DNA from: Deltaproteobacteria bacterium
GTDB taxonomy: Bacteria; Desulfobacterota; Binatia; UBA1149; SPBQ01
Direction of reading: 5' to 3'
DNA: 64,000 bases
NCBI GenBank assembly: GCA_029262375.1
Contig: JAJCZM010000007.1
Location: 124,001 to 188,000, forward strand
Shown here: piece by piece, positions 31,223 through 38,432 of the stretch
Numbering within the stretch: position 1 is the first letter of the stretch
How the letters are laid out: the number at the start of each line of letters is the position of its first letter
Position numbers and translations under genes: made by a program
Notes under the pieces: generated by a model
What the model was told of the DNA's origin: nothing
Databases searched by the model: none
Seen by the model: the letters and a program-made list of their open reading frames with translations, nothing else

Positions 31223-32086
31223 TCAGCCGACTACGCCATCGAGGTCGGCTGCGAGAAACGCGTCGCCGAGTTCCCGACGGCCGTCGAGCGATCGAACCGC
31301 CCGCCCCACCGAATGCAGCAGGCGTCGGCTGTACGCGACCCGACCCACGTGTCGCTCCGACACCAACTCGAGCGCGGCTTCGACCATCGTTTCCATCGGC
31401 TCGACCATATCGGGATTCGCCTTCGCGATGTGACCGACGAAACGAGCGGCCTCTTGCGTGAGAACGATGGCGACCGGCGCCAACGTGTTGACGAAGATCC
31501 CCTGCGGCGCGAGTTCGTGCGCCAATCCCTCCATGTAACGATTGAGCGCGGCCTTGGTCGCACCGTACGGAGCAACGACGTGCGCCGCCTCCGGAGAATC
31601 ACGATACGGCACGTCGAACTGCCGCGCGGTGTCGCTGCTGATACTGAGGATCCAGCCTTCGCCGCGATCGCGCATACCCGGAGCAACTTGCTGCGCGAGA
31701 TCCACCGGCGCGTGCAGGTTGACTTCCATCATCTTGCGCCGGTCCTTGAGCGACAACGCACTCGGCAGCCCCCACCGCCCCATCGCGGCATTGTTGATGA
31801 GAATGTCGATCGGACCGAAGCATTTCTCGGCGCGCGCGACGAGATCGCCACGCTCTTCGTCGGACGCGAGGTTCGCGGCGACCGCAGCCGCTTGCGCGCC
31901 GGTCGCCTCGATCTCGGCTACGGCCTCTTCGAGCGTCCCGTTGAGTTCACCATGCGAGCCCATACGCGACGCACTGAGCACAACACGCGTGCCCTCAGCA
32001 GCGAGCCGGCCCGCGATCGCACGCCCGATTCCGCGACTGGCGCCGGTGATCAACGCCGTTCTTCCTTTGATCAATCCATCTGTCAT
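31223..32086 (-). CDS. Short-chain dehydrogenase/reductase
   Basis: The 287-residue SDR has the cofactor motif TALITGASRGIGRAIAG near residue 10, NNAAMGRWG near residue 97, and the catalytic Ser in WILSISSDTA. The Tyr/Lys pair is in YGATKAALNRY near residue 174. It should oxidise an alcohol or reduce a ketone with NAD(P)H. It is the first gene of the minus-strand cluster with the sulfotransferase, DUF1214-like, EthD-like and molybdopterin genes. ATG 32086 lies at the end of an 8-bp repeat tract that offers several further, out-of-frame ATGs upstream. Confidence 0.88.
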   Translation of the reverse strand: MTDGLIKGRTALITGASRGIGRAIAGRLAAEGTRVVLSASRMGSHGELNGTLEEAVAEIEATGAQAAAVAANLASDEERGDLVARAEKCFGPIDILINNAAMGRWGLPSALSLKDRRKMMEVNLHAPVDLAQQVAPGMRDRGEGWILSISSDTARQFDVPYRDSPEAAHVVAPYGATKAALNRYMEGLAHELAPQGIFVNTLAPVAIVLTQEAARFVGHIAKANPDMVEPMETMVEAALELVSERHVGRVAYSRRLLHSVGRAVRSLDGRRELGDAFLAADLDGVVG

Positions 32087-32139
32087 CGTTTCATGGTGTC
32101 ATCGTCTCATCGTCTCATCGTGCCATCGTGCCATAGCAC
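32084..32139. repeat. 8-bp tandem repeat (CATCGTNN) at the SDR start
   Basis: Seven units with period 8 run from the SDR start codon outward: CATCGTTT, CATGGTGT, CATCGTCT twice, CATCGTGC twice, CATAGCAC. On the minus strand each unit gives an ATG, so the SDR leader contains a ladder of ATG codons in changing frames. Confidence 0.8.
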
Positions 32140-32221
32140 GTGCCTACAAAAACGCCCTTGCGAAGCGGCACGCGTATAGGCCTCGGTTGACTCACGCAAA
32201 CAGGTTGATAGACCCGCTCTC

Positions 32222-33256
32222 ATGTCGGCGTTTCGTGTCTACGCAACCATGGACCAACGCATGGCGTTGTCTGAAGTCGCCGCACACGCCGCGCGCGCCG
32301 AGAGTCTCGGCTACGATGGGCTCGCCGTGCCCGACTCGGTACACGACGCCTTGACCGCCGCCACCGTAGCGCTCGGAGCAACCACACGTCTACATGTCGC
32401 GACGAGCGTACTGGTCGCGTTCCCTCGCAGCCCCATGACCGTGGCGGTCGCTGCTTGGGATTTGCAAGAGATGTCGGACGGTCGCTTCGAACTGGGGCTT
32501 GGATCGCAAGTCCGCGGCAACATCGTCGGTCGCTACTCGACGCCATGGGCTCCGCCGGTTCCGCGCATGCGCGAATACGTCGGCGCTCTGCGCGCAATTT
32601 TCGCATGCTGGCAAGACGACGTGCCGCTCGCATTCGAAGGCGAGCACTACCAACTCACGCGCATGCAGCCATTCTTCAAGCCCGACCCGATCGCGCATCC
32701 GCAGATTCCCATCTACCTCGGCGGCATGAAACCGAATATGGTCGCGCTCGCCGGCGAAGCGAGCGACGGCCTCATGACGCACCCCACGAACTCAGCGCCG
32801 CGATATCTGCGCGAGACGATACGACCACGTATCGCGGTGGGAGCGGCACGCTCGGGGCGTGAAGAAAGTTCGCTCGGACTGATGGTGTGCCCACTGACGA
32901 TCACGGGGCCGAATGCCGAGGTCGTGCAGGCCGAGCGGGAACGCACACGGCAACTCCTCACATTCCTATACTCGACGCCTGCATACTGGCCGAGTCTCGA
33001 ACTGTTCGGCTGGAAGGACCGCGGTGAGGCTCTTCACGCGCTGACCCGCGAAGGCAAGTGGGACGAAATGGCGGGCATCGTCGATGACACCATGCTCGAG
33101 GCGCTCGCCCCGATGGCAACCTACGATGAGATCGCTGACGTACTCGCGTCATGGTACGGCGACGTGTGCGACTGGCTGACCTTCCCGATGCCCGACGATC
33201 CGTCTCACGACCAAGCAGCCGCCAACGTCATCGCGAGATTGAAGAGCAAAACCTGA
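32222..33256 (+). CDS. LLM-class, probably F420-dependent, oxidoreductase
   Basis: The 344-residue protein is a luciferase-like TIM barrel. It shows ARAESLGYDGLAVPDSVHD near residue 24, RLHVATSVLVAFPRSPM (the non-prolyl cis-peptide region), LGLGSQVRGNIVGRY near residue 94, and IPIYLGGMKPNMVALAGEASDG near residue 162. The pattern resembles the actinobacterial F420-dependent TIGR03617-like group. They reduce or oxidise small organic substrates with F420 or FMN. F420 use is inferred from family resemblance only. It diverges from the SDR cluster across a 135-bp gap that includes the 8-bp repeats. Confidence 0.85.
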   Translation: MSAFRVYATMDQRMALSEVAAHAARAESLGYDGLAVPDSVHDALTAATVALGATTRLHVATSVLVAFPRSPMTVAVAAWDLQEMSDGRFELGLGSQVRGNIVGRYSTPWAPPVPRMREYVGALRAIFACWQDDVPLAFEGEHYQLTRMQPFFKPDPIAHPQIPIYLGGMKPNMVALAGEASDGLMTHPTNSAPRYLRETIRPRIAVGAARSGREESSLGLMVCPLTITGPNAEVVQAERERTRQLLTFLYSTPAYWPSLELFGWKDRGEALHALTREGKWDEMAGIVDDTMLEALAPMATYDEIADVLASWYGDVCDWLTFPMPDDPSHDQAAANVIARLKSKT

Positions 33257-33260
33257 CGCG

Positions 33261-34421
33261 TTACTGCTGAAACGGATCCGAGAATCGCGGGTCGGTCAGA
33301 AAGCTATCGTCGGTAAGTGCCTTGAGGAACGCCAGTACCGCAGACTTCTCTTCTCGATTGAGTTCGAAGCCAACGACGAACTGACTTTTCAGTGGGTTGG
33401 CCGAACCGTCGCCCGCCTGCGGGCCCGTCTCGATCGTGCGGCCGCCGGCGGCGTAGTGATCGAGTACGCCTTCTAGTGTTTCGATGCTGCCGTCATGCAT
33501 GTACGGCGCCGTGATCACGATGTTTCGCAACGTTGGGGCCTTGAACGATCCCATATCGGCCGGGTCGCCGGTGATCTCGAAGCTACCGGGATTGTCGGCC
33601 GGATAACCGCCCTCCCCGTCAACGTTATACAAGCCGGTATTGTGGTACCGAGACTCGGGCACGGGCATGCCGACGTGATCGACCGAATCCGTGAACGTGA
33701 AGCCGCCATGGCAGTGAAAACACTCGAGGCGCTCCGATAGAAAGAGTTCCATGCCACGCTTCTCGGCCATCGTGAGTGCATCTTCCTCTCCGGCGATATA
33801 GCGATCGAACCTGGAGCTGCTCGAGATCAAGGTGCGCTCGAACGCCGCGATCGCTTTCGTAATATTCTCGACGGTTACCCGATCGCCTTCGTCCGTGAAC
33901 GCCCGCTTGAACAGACGCCGGTACTCGGAGTCCGCGCGCAACGCATCGAGCAATTCGCGTTCTTTTCCCGCCAGTCCCATCTCGACCGGCTCCTCACCGA
34001 ACATCGGGATCATCGCCTGATGCTCCAAGCGCTCGACGAGCGGATTGGCCCACGTCAGTTTCGATGCGTACGCGATGTTCGCAAGCGACATCGAGTTGCG
34101 CGGTGTGGATTGCCCCGTCACCCCGGTAGACACCGCTTGCCCATCGGTGAACGCCAGCGCCTGCTGATGACAACTCGCGCACGACATCGTTGCGTCCGCG
34201 GAAAGTGCAGGGTCGTAGAAGAGACGTCTACCGAGCTCCACCTTCTGTGCGTTCATCGGATTGTCCGCCGGTACCGACGGTCGGGCGAAATGATTCGGCA
34301 ACGCCCAAACGTAAGGCTCGGCGGCGGGCTCACTACAGCCGCCTACGGCCACGAACATCAACGCCGCAGTGAGCGCTCTCACCAATGGCTTCGCGGCCTG
34401 CATGTCGCTGCGACCCATCAT
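33261..34421 (-). CDS. mbnH: MbnH-type di-haem cytochrome c peroxidase lipoprotein
   Basis: The 386-residue protein begins ATGATG at 34421 with a lipoprotein signal (ALMFVAVGGC, Cys about residue 29). Two haem c sites are CASCHQQ near residue 81 and CFHCHGG near residue 250, the bacterial CcpA/MauG layout. The segment GRRLFYDPALSADATMSC and the long C-terminal FKAPTLRNIVITAPYMHDGS are typical. Because the gene directly follows an MbnP gene, with 2 bp between stop and start, I assign it to the MbnH subgroup. Known MbnH oxidises a Trp of MbnP to kynurenine and so builds a copper site. The active place is the periplasm. Confidence 0.87.
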   Translation of the reverse strand: MMGRSDMQAAKPLVRALTAALMFVAVGGCSEPAAEPYVWALPNHFARPSVPADNPMNAQKVELGRRLFYDPALSADATMSCASCHQQALAFTDGQAVSTGVTGQSTPRNSMSLANIAYASKLTWANPLVERLEHQAMIPMFGEEPVEMGLAGKERELLDALRADSEYRRLFKRAFTDEGDRVTVENITKAIAAFERTLISSSSRFDRYIAGEEDALTMAEKRGMELFLSERLECFHCHGGFTFTDSVDHVGMPVPESRYHNTGLYNVDGEGGYPADNPGSFEITGDPADMGSFKAPTLRNIVITAPYMHDGSIETLEGVLDHYAAGGRTIETGPQAGDGSANPLKSQFVVGFELNREEKSAVLAFLKALTDDSFLTDPRFSDPFQQ

Positions 34422-34423
34422 GA

Positions 34424-35302
34424 TCAGCGAACGGAGAACGCGAACTGGTTCGTCGCGGGCGCACCGCTTTCGAAGTTCAGACCGAGTTGACGAAACACGG
34501 GAACGCAGCCCGCCTGCGTCTTCTCGCCGAGACACCCATAGTTGCCATCGCCAATCTCGTCGGCGCCCGCGGCCACCAGCGCGGCAACATCCAGAATGAT
34601 TTTTTGCGATGCGGGGTCGAAGGCGTCGAGCACGATCCGCGGCACGTTCGGTCGCGCGCAGGACGTGATGTTCCCGATACTACCCTCGCAGCCAGTGCTC
34701 CCCAGGTGCAGGCCGTAGGCGTCACCGTCGGCCGTCTTGCCATCGAGGCGCAAGAACTTGTAGCCGGCCTTCCAACTCCAATGCATCGACGTATAGCTCA
34801 ACGGCCCGACCGCTTTCGCAGGGTCTGCGTGATTTTGGGCCATCGGTACACCGACGCGGAAGGCAACGGCCGTCACCGCAGCGGACGGCTTCGCGACGAC
34901 GACCTTCGTGTTCGTCTCTCCCGACCCTCCGCGACAGCGCCCGGTTCCGTCCTCGAAATCGAGCAGAGCCACCGTGTCGGTTTGCCAGAACGAATCGTTG
35001 ACGAGCTGACCCGACTCGACGCTACCGTCGGCCAACGTCAGTTCGATATCGTGAACGAAAGCGCGTAGCGCGCCCGGATTGAGCGTCGTGTCTCCAAAGG
35101 CAGGGCTCGGGGCGTTGTCGGCGCAGCCATACGGCTCGTTGCCGACGCGCGCTTCGAACTGGATCGTGAGTGCATCGATCGGTGCCGGCGGCGGCGACTT
35201 GCTGCAGCCGACCACACCAGCGAAGACCAAACCCGCAGCAATCCAGCCGACTAGAAAATCTCGCAAACCCTGTAATTTTTGGAAATTCTGCAAACGCCTC
35301 AT
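34424..35302 (-). CDS. mbnP: MbnP-family copper-binding lipoprotein
   Basis: The 292-residue protein starts at ATG 35302 behind GGAGAG. A long N-terminal segment leads to the lipobox VFAGVVGCSK (Cys33). The family pattern is visible: LTIQFEARVGNEPYGC, FVHDIELTLADG, VALLDFEDGTGRC and SYTSMHWSWKAGYKFLRLDG with the conserved HW. Later Cys pairs lie in STGCEG/TSCARP and YGCLGE/AGCVPV. This is the 'metallo-mystery pair' four-Cys protein, now called MbnP. It binds copper after its partner MbnH converts a Trp to kynurenine. The pair here stands alone, without methanobactin genes, so a copper acquisition or buffering role is the inference. Confidence 0.87.
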   Translation of the reverse strand: MRRLQNFQKLQGLRDFLVGWIAAGLVFAGVVGCSKSPPPAPIDALTIQFEARVGNEPYGCADNAPSPAFGDTTLNPGALRAFVHDIELTLADGSVESGQLVNDSFWQTDTVALLDFEDGTGRCRGGSGETNTKVVVAKPSAAVTAVAFRVGVPMAQNHADPAKAVGPLSYTSMHWSWKAGYKFLRLDGKTADGDAYGLHLGSTGCEGSIGNITSCARPNVPRIVLDAFDPASQKIILDVAALVAAGADEIGDGNYGCLGEKTQAGCVPVFRQLGLNFESGAPATNQFAFSVR

Positions 35303-35446
35303 ACCGATTCTCTCCACAATGCCATTCTTAGTACGCAACGGGTACGCAAGCCACTCTCTCGCGCCATCTCGCACCGAGAGATTGCGCTGGCTCGGTCCGA
35401 ACGCGAGAAAGAACTGGAACTGCCGCTGCGAGGTACGAAGTAACCG

Positions 35447-36271
35447 ATGCCGATCGTCTCCATTGAACCGCCCGATGCTCCCGCGCTGGATGTTTTCTAC
35501 GCCGATGAAGGAAGCGGGCGGCCCGTAGTCTTGATCGGCGGCCTGTCGAGCACGAACGAGGTCTATGCACCGCAAATATCGGGGCTCAGCGAGCAGTTCC
35601 GTGTGATCGCGCCCGACAACCGCGGCAGCGGGCGCACGCTCGTTCACGACGACGACGGCGACCGGGCTATCGATCGCATGGCGCGCGACGTTTTCGCCGT
35701 CCTCGACGCGCTCGCACTCGACCGTGTACATCTGGTCGGAACCTCGATGGGAGGAATGATCGTGCAGGAGTTCGCGCTCGCCCATCCCGAGCGCCTAGCG
35801 ACGTTGACCATCGGATGCTCGCACGGCGGTAGCCCCGGAGCGATTCCACCTTCCGACGAAACGATCGGAATCATCGTGACCGGTAGCGGCGCGCAGGCGT
35901 CGGAAGACGATATTCGCGCCAACAACGAAATGATGTTTCACCCGAGTTCGCTCGGCGACGATCGCGCCAGTTTCGAATACTACGTGGCGACCAAAGCCTT
36001 GAGGCCGCATTCGAGCGACGAGCTCGAGCGACGCATGCACGCGATCATGGCGTTCGATGCCTGGGAGCGCTTGCCCACGCTCAACGTTCCCACACTGGTG
36101 ATCACCGGCGACGACGACAGGCTGATTCCGCCCGACAACTCGCGGCGCTTGGCCGAACGCATCCCCGGCGCGCGCCTGACGATCATTCCCAATGCCGGCC
36201 ACATCTTTTGGCTCGAGCAAAGCGCGGTCACCAACCGGGCATTGCTCGAACACTTCACCGCCAACTCCTGA
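35447..36271 (+). CDS. Alpha/beta hydrolase
   Basis: The 274-residue alpha/beta hydrolase has the complete triad region. Gly-rich oxyanion strand VVLIGGLSSTNEVYAPQ is near residue 28, the nucleophile elbow HLVGTSMGGMIVQE has Ser near residue 99, the acid is in TLVITGDDDRLIP near residue 222, and the His is in IIPNAGHIFWLEQ near residue 250. It is the size and pattern of 3-oxoadipate enol-lactonase/C-C hydrolase/esterase relatives. There is no signal peptide. ATG 35447 is the first codon of the conserved fold. Neighbours do not show the substrate. Confidence 0.85.
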   Translation: MPIVSIEPPDAPALDVFYADEGSGRPVVLIGGLSSTNEVYAPQISGLSEQFRVIAPDNRGSGRTLVHDDDGDRAIDRMARDVFAVLDALALDRVHLVGTSMGGMIVQEFALAHPERLATLTIGCSHGGSPGAIPPSDETIGIIVTGSGAQASEDDIRANNEMMFHPSSLGDDRASFEYYVATKALRPHSSDELERRMHAIMAFDAWERLPTLNVPTLVITGDDDRLIPPDNSRRLAERIPGARLTIIPNAGHIFWLEQSAVTNRALLEHFTANS

Positions 36272-36421
36272 CGCCGAGCGGCGTCGAGCCCGGCGCCACG
36301 GCTCCTCGAGTTGAAACTGCGACGCGTGCGGCGTGTCCGCGGACACGGCCACGGACGCGGTCGCGGTCGCGAAGGCCGGCTTCCCTCACGTCGGCCCGGT
36401 CGGTATTTTCCCGCCAATACC

Positions 36422-36429
36422 AAGGAGGT
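36422..36429 (+). promoter_or_regulatory. Shine-Dalgarno deciding the GFA start
   Basis: AAGGAGGT lies 5 nt before ATG 36435. This rejects the longer in-frame start at 36333. Confidence 0.85.
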
Positions 36430-36434
36430 ATCCG

Positions 36435-36839
36435 ATGATCGAAGGCGGATGTTATTGCAGAGCCGTGCGGTTCAAGATCGACGGCGACGTCATATTTCGC
36501 GCGCAGTGTCACTGCCGTGAATGTCAGTACACCTCGGGCGGCCAGGTCAACGTGGTGATGGGCATGCCCGAGGCCGGCTTCGCCTACACTTCGGGTGAGC
36601 CTGCGAAGTTCCAGCGCACCGATCTGGAGAACCCGGTAACCCGTGAATTCTGCGGGGCCTGCGGGACCCCACTGTTGAGCCGCGCACCGGGCATGCCCGG
36701 AGTCGTATTATTAAAGGTAGGCGCGCTCGACGACCCGAGCATCTTCAAAGCTCCCGAAATGGCGATCTATCTGGTCGACAAGCAGGAGTTCCACCACGTC
36801 CCCGATGGGGTGGCTTCGTTCGATCGGTTGCCGGGGTAA
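36435..36839 (+). CDS. GFA-family zinc protein (glutathione-dependent formaldehyde-activating-like)
   Basis: The 134-residue GFA/CENP-V fold protein shows all zinc ligands: GGCYCRAVRF at residue 5, CHCRECQYTSGG at residue 28, and FCGACGTPL near residue 75. The family founder speeds the reaction of formaldehyde with glutathione, but most members have no known activity. It is cytosolic. The gene is monocistronic, with the HMA selenoprotein 61 bp downstream on the same strand. Confidence 0.88.
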   Translation: MIEGGCYCRAVRFKIDGDVIFRAQCHCRECQYTSGGQVNVVMGMPEAGFAYTSGEPAKFQRTDLENPVTREFCGACGTPLLSRAPGMPGVVLLKVGALDDPSIFKAPEMAIYLVDKQEFHHVPDGVASFDRLPG

Positions 36840-36889
36840 CCGGTAAGACGTGCGCAACAGGTGCTACTGCAGCCCGGCTGTGTACAATG

Positions 36890-36895
36890 AAAGGA
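36890..36895 (+). promoter_or_regulatory. Shine-Dalgarno of the HMA selenoprotein gene
   Basis: AAAGGA is followed by two ATG codons. ATG 36901 has 5-nt spacing and ATG 36898 only 2, so the second is preferred. Confidence 0.65.
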
Positions 36896-36900
36896 CTATG

Positions 36901-37278
36901 ATGAAACGCCTAACTTTTATGGTCGCGTCGGCGGCGCTGGTCGCATTGACCGCTGCGCTGGTAGTGCCGGTGGCGGCTTTCGCTGAAGGAACGGGAACTG
37001 GATCGGCAGGCAGCGAGGCTGCGGCCGCAACGGAGGCTCCAGCCTCAACAAAGGACACCTACCAACTCAAAGTCTCGGGAATGACTTGACCCTCCGGTTG
37101 TGCCGCGCGTGTTCGCGGCAAACTGACGGGTATAGATGGTGTCGAAGAAGTCGAAGTCGACTTCAAGAACAAACTCGTCGACGTCGTCATGACCGACGGT
37201 ACGACACTGACTAAGGAACAGTGCCAAGGCGCATTTGCCGGCACACCGTACGAAGTCGTAACGTTCGCACAGAAGTAA
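36901..37278 (+). CDS. Exported heavy-metal-associated (HMA) domain selenoprotein
   Basis: The frame opens with a signal peptide (MKRLTFMVASAALVALTAAL, then VVPVAAFAEG), followed by a Gly/Ala/Ser/Thr linker to about residue 55. It then enters YQLKVSGMT, reaches TGA at 37087-37089, and goes on PSGCAARVRGKLTGIDGVEE and further to a TAA. The total is 125 residues. The part after the TGA is an unmistakable HMA fold (helix ARVRGKLTGI, strand VEEVEVDF, then TKEQCQGAF). So the TGA replaces the first Cys of the metal site GMTCxxC, giving U-P-S-G-C. A perfect hairpin follows at the right distance. It should be a periplasmic metal or redox protein related to MerP/CopZ. A recent nonsense mutation is the alternative, but conserved coding on both sides and the hairpin favour Sec. 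Confidence 0.82.
37087..37089 (+). other. In-frame UGA, predicted selenocysteine codon of the HMA protein
   Basis: The codon order ATG-ACT-TGA-CCC-TCC-GGT-TGT gives Met-Thr-Sec-Pro-Ser-Gly-Cys, at the metal-binding Cys position of the HMA motif. Confidence 0.8.
37102..37119 (+). promoter_or_regulatory. Candidate bSECIS hairpin of the HMA gene
   Basis: GCCGCGCGTGTTCGCGGC forms a perfect 6-bp stem (GCCGCG/CGCGGC) with loop CGTGTT, which has a G at its second position. The loop starts 18 nt after the UGA, inside the 16-37 nt window of bacterial SECIS models. Confidence 0.68.
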
Positions 37279-37285
37279 GCACAGT

Positions 37286-37316
37286 GAAGCGCGGCCGGAG
37301 CTTCCGGCCGCGCTTC
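37286..37316 (+). terminator. Strong 14-bp hairpin after the HMA selenoprotein
   Basis: GAAGCGCGGCCGGA (37286-37299) pairs perfectly with TCCGGCCGCGCTTC (37303-37316) around GCT, 8 bp after the stop. There is no T-run, but the stem is very stable. Confidence 0.75.
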
Positions 37317-37357
37317 GCTGCGACCCGCTTCGATAGCGGGACAACCCTGGAGCCCGA

Positions 37358-38407
37358 GTGAACGAGAACAACCCCACCGGCCTGACGACTCGGCGCAGCT
37401 TTCTCCAGTACCTGGCAATGCTCGCGGTGGGCGGCAAGACGCTTGTCTCAGCCGGCAGCGCACGCGCGGCCGCAGATGCGGCGGTCGTCGCCGTCGATCC
37501 TCCAAGCAGATGGCCCGAAATACCTCGCCGGAAACTCGGGCGTACCGGCTTCGACGCGAGCCGCCTCGTGTTCGGCTGCGGAGCCGCTCTGTCGCGGAGC
37601 CCGAACGATGCACTTCTGGACGCCGCGTTCGAAGCCGGCATCAACGTATTCGACGTCGGCAGCAGTACGTTCTACGGCGACGCCGAACGCAATCTCGCGC
37701 CGTTTATCAAGAAACATCGCGACGACATCTTCCTGATCTCGAAAGCCATGGTCGGCGTCGACGTGCAGCCGGACGACGAAGTCGCCGTCGCGCAGACGCA
37801 GCGAGCCGCGGCCACCTGGAGCGAGCGACTCGATCAGAGTCTGCGCGAGCTGCAGGTCGACCGGGTCGATGCGTACTACTTGATGGCATCGAACCATCCG
37901 ACCATCGTAGGCAGCGACGAGATCCACACCGCGTTCGAGAAGGCCAAGCAGGCCGGCAAGGTCTCGCATCTCGGCCTGAGCACGCACCAGAACGCCGAGA
38001 AGGTTCTCGAGGCCGCGATGAAGCGCGGCTCGTTCAGCCTGGCAATGACGGCAGTCACTCCGGCCGGCTGGTACAGTTGGGCCGACAAAGGGATTCTCGA
38101 CGACGGCAAAGCGATGACCGATCTCGAACCATTCTTGGCGCGGGTACGCGCTTCGGGAATCGGCTTGGTCGGCATGAAAGCGGGTCGCTATCTAGCGGGC
38201 CGCAAGTACTTCGGCTGGAGCAATCCGGATGCGTTCGACGAGTACTACAGCGACAAGGCCAAAGCCGAACAGCTTTCCGCCTGGCAACGTAGCTACGCGT
38301 ACGTACTCGCGCACGGCATGGACATCGTCAACGCCGACATGCAATCGATGGCGCATCTGAAAGAGAACGTCGTCGCCGTCGCGAACTCCGATCGCGTATT
38401 CGCGTAG
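37358..38407 (+). CDS. Tat-exported aldo/keto reductase
   Basis: The 349-residue protein starts at GTG 37358. It has a twin-arginine signal (TTRRSFLQYLAMLAVGG, residues 10-26). An aldo/keto reductase barrel follows (IPRRKLGRTGFDASRLVFGC near residue 54, FDVGSSTFYGDAERNLAPFI, LDQSLRELQVDRVDAYYLMA). The catalytic Tyr would be in GSSTFYGDAE, with Asp in FDVGS and Lys in LISKAM. Export of a folded reductase fits Tat transport with a bound cofactor. The electron donor in the periplasm is unclear. A very stable hairpin separates it from the selenoprotein gene. Confidence 0.83.
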   Translation: MNENNPTGLTTRRSFLQYLAMLAVGGKTLVSAGSARAAADAAVVAVDPPSRWPEIPRRKLGRTGFDASRLVFGCGAALSRSPNDALLDAAFEAGINVFDVGSSTFYGDAERNLAPFIKKHRDDIFLISKAMVGVDVQPDDEVAVAQTQRAAATWSERLDQSLRELQVDRVDAYYLMASNHPTIVGSDEIHTAFEKAKQAGKVSHLGLSTHQNAEKVLEAAMKRGSFSLAMTAVTPAGWYSWADKGILDDGKAMTDLEPFLARVRASGIGLVGMKAGRYLAGRKYFGWSNPDAFDEYYSDKAKAEQLSAWQRSYAYVLAHGMDIVNADMQSMAHLKENVVAVANSDRVFA

Positions 38408-38432
38408 TCCACGCGTTCAGCCGTCTGCGCGT

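Noticed and set aside
36850..37089. Complete short exported protein ending at the TGA 37087
   Set aside because: It would end in the middle of the HMA metal loop, while clear HMA sequence continues in the same frame.
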